DNA of 52,237 nt from positions 1 to 52,237 of the forward strand of contig JAIYDP010000413.1 in NCBI GenBank assembly GCA_027487435.1. The letters run 5' to 3'. Position 1 is the first letter of the stretch. Each line of letters starts with the position of its first letter. The DNA is from Verrucomicrobiaceae bacterium (GTDB lineage Bacteria > Verrucomicrobiota > Verrucomicrobiia > Verrucomicrobiales > Akkermansiaceae). Positions 32,939 through 41,001 of the stretch are shown here, in pieces. A program made the position numbers and the translations under genes. Below the pieces are notes generated by a model that was not told the origin of the DNA, made no database searches, and saw nothing but the letters and a program-made list of their open reading frames with translations.

Positions 32939-34753
32939 TTAGGAGATGGAGGGGATGAGCGGTGCTTCTTTTTCGAGGGTGGAGGCACGGCGTTTGTTGG
33001 TGTAATACCATGAGGCGATGAGCGCGGCGATGAGGGCGAGAAGCCAGTAGCGCCACCATGGGTCGCGCTTACTGTGGGCTTGGATGGCTTGAGCCGTGGC
33101 CTGGTCGAGAGTGCTAGCTTGATCGCATTTTCGGAAGTCGGCCTCACGGGTATCGGCAAAGGCGGTGGCACTGGTGAGGAGGATGTCGTCGTCTTGGCGC
33201 CATTGCTGGAAGCCGGGTGTGGCGGGGGCGTTGAGGGCACCGAGAGGTGTTTCGAGACGTTGCAAAACCTTGCCAGCGGCATCGGTTTCTTCGAGCACTA
33301 GGGGTGGGCTATCGGGCCGACGATGAGTGGCGATCGTCAACGGTTGGCGGGTCTCGAGATTGAGTTGGGCGGGGGCGATTTTTTCCGCTCGGATGAGTTC
33401 ACAAAAGCGGAGCAAGCAGACGATTAGCGCGGGCTGGGACTCGATGTTGGAGAGGCGGGGGTCAAAGTTGAAAAGCAGTTGCTTGGTGGCGGGCATGTTG
33501 TCGATCGCAGGAACGGTGCGCAAGACGATGAGAGGACGTTTTCCTTGGTAAAGCAGTCCTTGGTCGCTCGAAAGAATGTCGAGGGCGATGGTTTGGCGAA
33601 TGAGCAGAGATTGCCAGTTGATGCCGTCCATCAGCGGGTGCTTTTCGGCAATGATTCCGCCGGCGAGGTAGTCGCCACCTTGGGTGGAGTCGCGCACGAA
33701 GACGATGGCATTGCCTTCGGCGGGAGTGGGGTCAAGGGGGTCGTAGGCGCGGAGGGCAAGGTCAGTGTGTTCGAGGCTAGCGTTTTGAAGGTTCGGGATG
33801 GCGCGTGAGAGTTTTTCCGCAAGAGGCGCGAGGGCTGGATCGTGAGCGAGGTTGAGAAGCTTGGGCGATGGCTTGACGAGGGGCAGGGTGTCGTCAATGG
33901 GGAAGGCATCGGCCGAGAGAGTGAGGCGGATGCGCTGTGATGCTGCGGGAAAAGCGGACTGGATGGTGACGAAGCTTCGTGCGGGGATTTGGAGCGTCTG
34001 CGGTGTAGCGGTGATGCCGGGGGCATCGGCATACCACGTGCGAGTAGCGGGGTTCTCCGAGTAATTTTGCACGGTGGCACGCCAAATGAGAGCCCCATCG
34101 ACGGTTTCAAAGGAACTGCCGGTGAAGCCGACATTGTCCATGGATTTTCCTACGGCTAGAAGTGAAGCGGCAAAGGGCAGTGTAGGGGCGGGCGTGTCTG
34201 TGGCATAGATGACGCCCCCCTGCGTGGAGACAAGGGAGCGGGCGAGGCGGAGGGCGTGAGAAGGGTCGCTGACACCGAAGTTTGGCTGCCATTGGCGGAG
34301 GGAATCGATAAGTTGGCCCAAATCTTTTCCTGCGTAAATGCGCGAGATGCCAGGGGTGGAGGGCAGGACGGTGTATTCTACCTCGCTGGCCATGCCCTTG
34401 AGAGCGGGGAGGTTTTTTTCGAGCGATTGGAGAAGATTTTCCTTAAAAGCGGCCATGGAAGCGGAGTCGTCCACGACGATAGCGATGCGTTGGGTGCTGC
34501 GGGCAACGGCGAAGCGTGGTTCGGAAATCAGCCACGTGAGGATCAAGGCAGAGAGGATTTGCATCCACAGAGGAATGGAGGAAATCAGTCGGTCAAAATT
34601 GCGCCCGGTTACGGCTTCGCGCTGGGATTTTTCCAAGAGGAAGAGCGTGGAGATAGGAAGGATCTGGGCCTTGCGTTGAAGGAAATGGATGGCGATGATG
34701 GCGGGGATGCCGATCAAGGCCCAAAGTCCGGCAGGGTTGGCAAAACTCGGCAT
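32939..34753 (-). CDS. BatA/VWA-domain membrane protein (aerotolerance type)
   Basis: A 604-residue protein. The N-terminal BatA segment has a membrane helix (LWALIGIPAIIAIHFL) and a second helix at about residues 60-78. A von Willebrand A domain follows with a MIDAS-type site (IAIVVDDSASM, then SDPSHALRLARSLV). A middle beta-rich region and a C-terminal membrane helix (YWLLALIAALIASWYY) end the protein. Relatives occur in clusters with MoxR and DUF58 proteins; a DUF58 gene is 4 kb away but not in the same operon. Its exact role is unknown. Confidence 0.82.
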   Translation of the reverse strand: MPSFANPAGLWALIGIPAIIAIHFLQRKAQILPISTLFLLEKSQREAVTGRNFDRLISSIPLWMQILSALILTWLISEPRFAVARSTQRIAIVVDDSASMAAFKENLLQSLEKNLPALKGMASEVEYTVLPSTPGISRIYAGKDLGQLIDSLRQWQPNFGVSDPSHALRLARSLVSTQGGVIYATDTPAPTLPFAASLLAVGKSMDNVGFTGSSFETVDGALIWRATVQNYSENPATRTWYADAPGITATPQTLQIPARSFVTIQSAFPAASQRIRLTLSADAFPIDDTLPLVKPSPKLLNLAHDPALAPLAEKLSRAIPNLQNASLEHTDLALRAYDPLDPTPAEGNAIVFVRDSTQGGDYLAGGIIAEKHPLMDGINWQSLLIRQTIALDILSSDQGLLYQGKRPLIVLRTVPAIDNMPATKQLLFNFDPRLSNIESQPALIVCLLRFCELIRAEKIAPAQLNLETRQPLTIATHRRPDSPPLVLEETDAAGKVLQRLETPLGALNAPATPGFQQWRQDDDILLTSATAFADTREADFRKCDQASTLDQATAQAIQAHSKRDPWWRYWLLALIAALIASWYYTNKRRASTLEKEAPLIPSIS

Positions 34754-34832
34754 GAAGGATTCCTATGAGGTTTCGCCAGGCTTGGCGAGAAAAACCGCCA
34801 AGCATGGCGAGGGAAAATGAACGGCGCGCCGA

Positions 34833-37400
34833 TTAGAGATTGCGCGAATAGACGATTTTGATGGTGGCAGGCTTGGTTTTGTTCACAGTGAAATCCGGAT
34901 TGCGCGCAGGTTCGATTTGGACGTGGATCTCACGCGATCGACGTCCGATCACGTTGTCTGAGCGGTCGAGCACTTCGCCAGCGATAATGATGCGGAAAGT
35001 TTTGCTTTGGAAAGTCACGAGATTGGCGACGCGGCGGAAGAGTTCCTCGCGTCCAGCATCGTCCCATTGATCGTTCGGTTGCGGAGCGGGGTAGTGAAAG
35101 CGGCTACCGAAAAACGGTTCATCGATGCCTGGCGTGTAGCTACGCAAAGGGAACGGATTGAGACGTATGAGATTCAGGTCGGAAAGACTGCGAAGTGGGC
35201 CGCGATTGCGAGTGGCGATGACAGCATCGGCAAAGCGGTCGCCAACGTTTGGTTGTTTGGGTGGAAATAAACTTCCTAGTTGCGGATCCAGAGTCAGTTC
35301 CTGACCGGCAACAAGGGTGCGGAGCACTTCGCGTGGCGCGGTGTTGATGTTGATTCTAGGGATCGAAAAATCAAATGTATTCGGAGCATGGAAGAGGTCG
35401 AGCAACTGCGCTCCACGCAATCCCTCTTTGTCAAAGGCCCCGAATTCCGGGCGTCCAATGGCGAGAGAAAAACCGCCGCCTGAGGAGGACGAGGAGGTGC
35501 TATTTGGACTTTCGACATTTGTCCACTGCGCCGGATCAAAGATGTTTCCAAGTTCGGCCATGGATTGGAGGCGAGACGTGTTGGCAATAAAAGCTGGTGC
35601 CATATTCGGCTGATTGGCAGGGAGCGATAGACTTAATGGGAGCCGGGTGTCGGAACCAGGGATGGCACCGACCGTAGATTCCCAGCCGCGGTCTGGCCAA
35701 CGGAGGAGTTTCACCTCGCGATAACTCGCATTCGAGATCGTGGGTTTCAGGGCGCGTCCTCCCCAGTTGCTATTGGCATCGTAGTTGTTGGGGAAAATCC
35801 TAGCATTGATGTAGTAGGAGGCGCGAGGATCGCCGTGCTGGCCAATGCTATGATCGTGAGCGGGTGAAGCATTGCCTTTCCATTTGGCATTGCTGGCGCC
35901 AGCGCGAAGAGTTCCCGATGTGCGAGTGGCACCACCGCGCGCCCAGTCCACAAGGGTGCCGTTCCAGCGGAGGCGGTAGGAGCTACCAAAAGTATCGGAC
36001 GGGTAGTCCAGAGTACTCGGAGGGAAAGCGCCAACGGGGAAAGGGTAGTCCGTGAAGCCGCATTCAAGGACGCGGAAACCGTTAGGCGGAATATTGACCT
36101 GCTGAGGGGGGTAGGTTACAGGACTGAAGGTGTGGTTTCCTGCGGGAGGAATGCGGATCGTATGGCGGTTGATGTTTTCCAGTTGAATCGATCCAGTGAT
36201 GTTCTGTTGTGAAAGATTCCACAATTCAATGTACGAGGTGACGCGAATGATGACGTTACCTCCGGTGGTAGCTCGCCACTCATAGCGGTCGAAGATTTCA
36301 TTGACAAACGGGTAGCTATCAACTCCACGGAAATCGGGGCCGATGGTAGCATCGCTATCGACATCGGCGTAATCGATGATGCTGGCGGCGATGGTTTTTG
36401 TGTAGTTTTCGGTGCTGGGGAAACCGCCCTTGCGAATGCCGTTCCAGTTTGGAAGGTTTTTGTCGATGAGCGCGGCGATGCCGGTGACATTGCGTTGTTC
36501 GATGAGATTGTTGAGGTTGAGACGCGGAAATCCTGCGTCCACATAACCAAATCCCTGAGGAATGAGAGGCGCGGAGATAGCGAGATTCGGTAGGCTGTAG
36601 GTGATCCACGGCTCGATTTTTGTTGCATCGATGGCAGGAAGAACGGTGCGAACGCTGGCAGAACTGCGAAGGGCGGCGCGTTTATTCACAAGAATGTCTT
36701 CGGGACCAGCACCATCACGATCTGCTGCGGGGGCAAAAATGGTGTAGAGTCCCGTTTCGCGCGGGTCGAGCGACTGGATGCGCTGAATAGAGCCAGCGTT
36801 TTTGCCATCGATACGACCAGAAAGATCCTCGACCCACCAAGCGAAGCGAGTTTTGTAGGCGCTATTTGACGGATTCAAGTCCACCCATGCGGCGGTGGGT
36901 AAATGGTCGAGGGTTTGGGCCGATCTTGCGATGGGTTCGAGGCGTAAGTTGGCAGATTTTAGAGATCGAGAAATGGCTTCGCCTGAGGGACGTGAGGCGT
37001 TTGGATTGGGGCCTAATTCATTCAGTGCGCTTTGAGATTCTTTCACACCGCTGAAAAAAGGAATCACACGCCATGAGCGACGCGTGGTGTCGTAATTCGA
37101 GCCAAAGGTGAAAAATTTCCGTCTTTGGATTGAGGGCGTAGAATCGGTCTGAAAGTCAGGATCTTCCAGGCGGAAGACCAGGCTGTCATCGCGAAGGGCG
37201 ACGGGTGAAATGGTGGCGATGGCATCGGCGAGGCCGCTTTGCAGAGCGAGTTCAGCACGGGTGGCATCGGCGTACGAGCGAGCGGTTTTGCGCTCTAGGG
37301 CAAGCACCGCGAGCAGACCGACCAAGAGAATCAACATGCCAGAAATGGCAATGATGGCCATCGGCAAGGCAAAGCCATTTTTTTTCTTCGGGCGCATCAT
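34833..37400 (-). CDS. Verru_Chthon cassette protein A (GspK-like)
   Basis: An 855-residue protein, the last of four overlapping cassette genes. The N-terminus has a prepilin-like segment, KNGFALPMAIIAISGMLILL, but no Glu at the fifth position after the cleavage glycine, as is usual for K-type minor pseudopilins. Near the C-terminus, RININTAPREVLRTLVAG and AVIATRNRGPLRSLSDLN match the helix-hairpin-helix part of GspK. The long middle is beta-rich and unassigned. This fits TIGR-type Verru_Chthon cassette protein A. Its start overlaps protein C by 4 bp. It is predicted to be inserted in the inner membrane and cap a short pseudopilus. Confidence 0.85.
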   Translation of the reverse strand: MMRPKKKNGFALPMAIIAISGMLILLVGLLAVLALERKTARSYADATRAELALQSGLADAIATISPVALRDDSLVFRLEDPDFQTDSTPSIQRRKFFTFGSNYDTTRRSWRVIPFFSGVKESQSALNELGPNPNASRPSGEAISRSLKSANLRLEPIARSAQTLDHLPTAAWVDLNPSNSAYKTRFAWWVEDLSGRIDGKNAGSIQRIQSLDPRETGLYTIFAPAADRDGAGPEDILVNKRAALRSSASVRTVLPAIDATKIEPWITYSLPNLAISAPLIPQGFGYVDAGFPRLNLNNLIEQRNVTGIAALIDKNLPNWNGIRKGGFPSTENYTKTIAASIIDYADVDSDATIGPDFRGVDSYPFVNEIFDRYEWRATTGGNVIIRVTSYIELWNLSQQNITGSIQLENINRHTIRIPPAGNHTFSPVTYPPQQVNIPPNGFRVLECGFTDYPFPVGAFPPSTLDYPSDTFGSSYRLRWNGTLVDWARGGATRTSGTLRAGASNAKWKGNASPAHDHSIGQHGDPRASYYINARIFPNNYDANSNWGGRALKPTISNASYREVKLLRWPDRGWESTVGAIPGSDTRLPLSLSLPANQPNMAPAFIANTSRLQSMAELGNIFDPAQWTNVESPNSTSSSSSGGGFSLAIGRPEFGAFDKEGLRGAQLLDLFHAPNTFDFSIPRININTAPREVLRTLVAGQELTLDPQLGSLFPPKQPNVGDRFADAVIATRNRGPLRSLSDLNLIRLNPFPLRSYTPGIDEPFFGSRFHYPAPQPNDQWDDAGREELFRRVANLVTFQSKTFRIIIAGEVLDRSDNVIGRRSREIHVQIEPARNPDFTVNKTKPATIKIVYSRNL

Positions 37401-38131
37401 GGATTAAGAGGGATGATACGGGTGAACTGTTGTACCGCTTCTCGGGCACGCGGATCGACGGAGGTTGCTAGCGCCTGCCATTGCTCCGCTCTGAGCAGTT
37501 TTTGCGAGGAAAATTCATCGATGATGGCGATGGTGAGCTCCACAGCATCGGGGGCGATAGGATCGGATTCGAGCCAAGGGCTGAGACTCCCATTTATTTC
37601 TCGGCGGTATGGCTTGAGAGAGAATTCTAGGCAATTGAAGAGCACTGCTTCATCGAGCGAAGAGTCGGTCACGGGAAATGCTGCGGCGTTACCCGATTCG
37701 AGCAGTTGCTGAGTTGCGAGACCATCGATTTTTTTTCGAAACACCTTAAACGAAGATCGCAGGGTGTCATCCGCAGTGAATTCCTTATAATAGACAACCG
37801 TGCTCAGGTCGCCTTGGTCAGGATTTGAGAAAGATTCATCGCTGTTTCGGACTAGCGTAAGAGCGAAACGCGAGGACTGAGGAGTATCGTTTTTCCAATG
37901 GAATTTGGTTCTGGAAATGCGAGATGCGAAGTCGGACTCGATGAATTGGAGAAAGGCACGGGCATCGGCGAGAGTCGTAATTTTCCTTTGCGAGAGCCGA
38001 TAGTTGGTGCTGGTCTGACCTACGATGGCAAAGAGGACAAGCACGATGATGGACGTGATCGACATAGCGACGAGCAACTCCACGAGGGTGAAGCCATTTT
38101 GCTGGAAGCGTCGCTTGTGGGTGGAGGTCAT
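37397..38131 (-). CDS. Verru_Chthon cassette protein C (GspJ-like prepilin)
   Basis: A 244-residue prepilin-like protein. The type III signal motif QQNGFTLVELLVAMSITSII has a cleavage Gly followed by Phe and a Glu at position five, followed by one hydrophobic helix. The soluble part is beta-rich with no assigned domain. Its size and position third in the cassette suit a J-type minor pseudopilin. It overlaps both neighbouring genes by 4 bp. Confidence 0.83.
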   Translation of the reverse strand: MTSTHKRRFQQNGFTLVELLVAMSITSIIVLVLFAIVGQTSTNYRLSQRKITTLADARAFLQFIESDFASRISRTKFHWKNDTPQSSRFALTLVRNSDESFSNPDQGDLSTVVYYKEFTADDTLRSSFKVFRKKIDGLATQQLLESGNAAAFPVTDSSLDEAVLFNCLEFSLKPYRREINGSLSPWLESDPIAPDAVELTIAIIDEFSSQKLLRAEQWQALATSVDPRAREAVQQFTRIIPLNP

Positions 38132-38667
38132 GGTGGAGTCTGGCGAGGGATCATGACGTTATAGGAGGAAATTTGCCGTTTAGCCCTAGGCGCAGCAGAG
38201 GGGTAGTGTATATCTACCGTTACGAGAGACAGTTGTTTAGGCTGCACGGGAAGGAAATTTTGCGGATCTTGCCCCGTGCCGTAAAGGGTGACGAGATAAA
38301 CCGAGCGTGGGAGCTTGCTGCCGTTTTGCACATCGCTGGTGGTGCCAGCTTGGAGGAAACGTCCATCGATGTCGTAATGAAAAACCAAGGGAGCTTCTTC
38401 GCTGGCGAAGTCAGGAAACGGAGGTGCTGGGGTCAGGGCTTCATGCGGGATATTGCGCCAAGATTCTGTGAGCATGCGCTGAAGATCTGTGACAATCCAT
38501 GAAGCACGTGTCTCGCCTTCAGCATCGCGACGAATTTTCGTGCTGTTGCTGGTGGTTGCGAGAATGATCGGCACGGCAAAAGCAATGATGCCCACTGCGA
38601 TCACGGTCTCCATCAGCGTGAGTCCGCGGTTTTTTTTGAAGTGACGCTTGGAAGGGTGAGGAATCAT
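38128..38667 (-). CDS. Verru_Chthon cassette protein B (GspI-like prepilin)
   Basis: A 179-residue prepilin-like protein with signal NRGLTLMETVIAVGIIAFAV: cleavage Gly, then Leu-Thr-Leu-Met-Glu. This is the short I-type signal. The globular part is small (RGLT to SSYNVMIP) and unassigned. It is second in the cassette with 4-bp overlaps to proteins D and C. Confidence 0.83.
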   Translation of the reverse strand: MIPHPSKRHFKKNRGLTLMETVIAVGIIAFAVPIILATTSNSTKIRRDAEGETRASWIVTDLQRMLTESWRNIPHEALTPAPPFPDFASEEAPLVFHYDIDGRFLQAGTTSDVQNGSKLPRSVYLVTLYGTGQDPQNFLPVQPKQLSLVTVDIHYPSAAPRAKRQISSYNVMIPRQTPP

Positions 38668-39353
38668 GGCATTGTGGCGGGGCGAAGCCGCACCTTACCG
38701 GTAAGGCGGTTGACTTGGAGCCGATCAAAAGACGGTTGCCCGTTGGTGCGCTCGAGTAGTTCGACATTTCCGCCGCTGGTCAAGCGGGCTGGGCCTAAAA
38801 GGATTTCGATGGGTTTGTCAGCGGGGTGGACGATTTGGCCGCTTGGAGAAAAGACAACATACGTCGCGGAGGTCGGGTTGCCGGCTAGCACGGTGTTGAC
38901 GCTGAGAGATTCATCCATGATGGAGGCAAAGGGGGCGTTGACCTGTTGCCGAGAAAGAAACAGCATATTTCCAGGAAGCACATCCCAGCGCTGCAAAACG
39001 CGTGACACTTGGTACTGTGGAACGGGATTGTTGACATCCTCTTCTGGTGCTTTCATTTCCGCAATGCCAATGGCCTTGCCGCCTTGATTCCCCGAGCGGT
39101 ATTGCGAGACAATCACGGCAGTAGGAATGCCGGTGGCGATGGCGTGAGAGCGAGCGCGGGTGAAATTTCCTTGCACCACTTCTTTGGCAATTTGCCGGGC
39201 TTTCAAAGAAGACTTCATGAAAACCGGAGCGATTATGCCGAGCAAAATCGCCAAGATGGTGATGACGATCAGCAATTCGATCAGAGAAAAGCCGTTGCCG
39301 TAGCACACAGCAGCGCGCTTTTCGGCAAATCGACTTTTGTCTAGGCGAGTCAT
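38664..39353 (-). CDS. Verru_Chthon cassette protein D (GspH-like prepilin)
   Basis: A 229-residue protein and first gene of the cassette. The N-methylation signal is GNGFSLIELLIVITILAILL, a canonical type IV-like prepilin start that a peptidase should cut after Gly. The soluble part includes KAIGIAEMKAPEEDVNNP and VFSPSGQIVHPADKPIEIL, typical of H-type pseudopilins. ATG at 39353 is preceded by a promoter candidate and an inverted repeat. Translation of the next three genes depends on 4-bp overlaps. Confidence 0.85.
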   Translation of the reverse strand: MTRLDKSRFAEKRAAVCYGNGFSLIELLIVITILAILLGIIAPVFMKSSLKARQIAKEVVQGNFTRARSHAIATGIPTAVIVSQYRSGNQGGKAIGIAEMKAPEEDVNNPVPQYQVSRVLQRWDVLPGNMLFLSRQQVNAPFASIMDESLSVNTVLAGNPTSATYVVFSPSGQIVHPADKPIEILLGPARLTSGGNVELLERTNGQPSFDRLQVNRLTGKVRLRPATMP

Positions 39354-39390
39354 AAAAATCGTTTCATCGTTACAAAATCGGTGGCGACGA

Positions 39391-39448
39391 TGTATATACT
39401 TTTTCTACCAAATTGCAACCACCAATATTCTGTGACAATCCTGTCACA
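39391..39448 (-). promoter_or_regulatory. promoter and inverted-repeat site before the cassette
   Basis: On the minus strand TTGCAA (39413-39418) and TATACA (39391-39396) are 16 bp apart. A perfect TGTGACA-ATCC-TGTCACA inverted repeat (39431-39448) lies 12 bp upstream, with flanking CCAAT/ATTGG also matching. The half-sites resemble CRP/FNR-type boxes but with 8 rather than 6 bases between TGTGA and TCACA. It also lies just after the stop of the upstream peptidase gene. Confidence 0.5.
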
Positions 39449-39456
39449 TTGGTTCA

Positions 39457-40752
39457 TTAGCGAGGGCGATTGACGCGCATCGTGGCTTCGATGTCCTCGA
39501 CCGTCAGAGGGCAAGAGCGAGTGAGCACCTCGCAACCTGTTTCGGTGATGACGACAGTATCTTCGACGCGGAAATAGGTATCGTTTTTCCGATCCCAAGC
39601 CATGGGATCTACGGCAAACACCATACCCGGTTCGAAAGGACGGTTATGATGCAGGCTCACATCATGGACACACATGCCGACACCGTGGGATACATGATCC
39701 CAGAAATCAAACAGGCAGGCAGCAGTCTCACGCTGTTCTTTCGAGGCAAATTCCCATGTTTCGAAAACCGGGCGCATCGTTTCGGCTGCCATTCGGTGAA
39801 TGTCTTGCCGCATGGCACCTGGGCGCATCATGGGCAAGAGAGTCTGGTGATAGGCCAACACGTAATTGTAGAGAGATTTTTGTTTTTCGGAAAAAACGCC
39901 ATTCACTGGCCACATACGACCGATGTCCGAAGTGTAGTAGCGATAATCTGGAGCGCAATCAGCCAAAACGATATCGCCATCGTCGAGACGACAATTGTTG
40001 GCGCCGTAGTGAGAGTCGCCTGCATTGGCGCTACCCGGCACGATGGGTGAATAGGATGGACCACGAGCACCGCCACGCAAGTAAACGTATTCCATTTCTG
40101 CATAAAGTTCGTACTCGATCACGCCAGGCTGCGTGGCTTGCATGGCGGCGACGACCGCGAGGCCGGTAAGTTCGCCAGCACGGCGCATCAGCACAAGCTC
40201 AGATTCGCTCTTGATGGCTCGCATTTCATCGAGGATCGGAGATAGATCACGTATCTCGATGTAAGGGAATTCGGCGCGAAGATTGTAAGCGATCTGCCCA
40301 ACACGTCCGCGCCGTTTGTCGAGAGGGTCATTGAGGGTGGCTTGACGCCAGCGCTCAAGGCAATCCCAAGATTCACGTTCTCCTTCGCCCTCGCGACTGG
40401 GGAAATACAAAATTCGCAGCCATTGCAATCGACGGGTAAGCATAGCGAGCGGACGAACAGCTTGCAGTCCGGTGGTTTGCGTTACATGAGCGGGATTGCT
40501 CGCGCTAAAGGTGCTGTGATCATCTTCAGGGAGATAAATGACAGACTCTCCCGTGTGGCTGATCGTCAAATAGCATCCAGGTTGTTCAACGCCGCAAAGG
40601 TAATAAAAGTCATTAAACTGGCGAAATAACGTAGATCCGCGTGGTGTTTCGGCCCCTGGGATCAAGGCCACTGCTCCCTCGGGAAGGCTGCTGGCAAGGC
40701 GTTTGCGTCGTTCGGCTAACTCGGTGATGCTAAAATCTGTCTGAAAACTCAT
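39457..40752 (-). CDS. M24 metallopeptidase (Xaa-Pro aminopeptidase-like)
   Basis: A 431-residue protein of the aminopeptidase P type. An N-terminal creatinase-like domain (LFRQFNDFYYLCGVEQPG) precedes the pita-bread fold. Metal ligands seen are Asp in VLADCAPDYRYYTSDIGR (two), His in VSHGVGMCVHD, and Glu397 in FRVEDTVV. The fourth position, normally Glu in the family's VEPG block, is Asp382 in VFAVDPMAW. ATG at 40752 fits. It lies 103 bp upstream of the prepilin cassette in the same direction, so co-transcription is possible though a separate promoter sits between. Confidence 0.85.
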   Translation of the reverse strand: MSFQTDFSITELAERRKRLASSLPEGAVALIPGAETPRGSTLFRQFNDFYYLCGVEQPGCYLTISHTGESVIYLPEDDHSTFSASNPAHVTQTTGLQAVRPLAMLTRRLQWLRILYFPSREGEGERESWDCLERWRQATLNDPLDKRRGRVGQIAYNLRAEFPYIEIRDLSPILDEMRAIKSESELVLMRRAGELTGLAVVAAMQATQPGVIEYELYAEMEYVYLRGGARGPSYSPIVPGSANAGDSHYGANNCRLDDGDIVLADCAPDYRYYTSDIGRMWPVNGVFSEKQKSLYNYVLAYHQTLLPMMRPGAMRQDIHRMAAETMRPVFETWEFASKEQRETAACLFDFWDHVSHGVGMCVHDVSLHHNRPFEPGMVFAVDPMAWDRKNDTYFRVEDTVVITETGCEVLTRSCPLTVEDIEATMRVNRPR

Positions 40753-41001
40753 GATGTTGTACTCTATCTCTCGAACTTATCTTTTTTTGACGTGAGATAC
40801 CATGGGTGGAAGCCCATGCAAGTGCAACAATGATATGAAAATGGATAAAAAAAACTGTGTTTTGGTGAGACGCATACTTGGAACTGCCGTTTGACTCGAA
40901 GTCCGAAGGATGACGTCACCATCCCCTGCCAATGATGCTGACCCAAGGTCTGAAAAGCCTTGCGCCAGCATCTTGGCGGCAGACCGCAGCGCTAGCACGA
41001 T

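Noticed and set aside
32914..33282. N-terminal extension of the methyltransferase frame
   Set aside because: It is a Pro/Ser-rich shadow of the BatA-like gene; the methyltransferase begins at 32913.
39350..39368. Five-codon frame (MKRFL) overlapping the start of cassette protein D
   Set aside because: Too short to separate from chance, although the ATGA overlap is neat.
40753..41001. Small signal-peptide-like frame or riboswitch between the TonB receptor and peptidase genes
   Set aside because: A 32-codon frame starts MRLTKTQFFLSIFISL but has no ribosome site. No cobalamin or other riboswitch core could be recognised.
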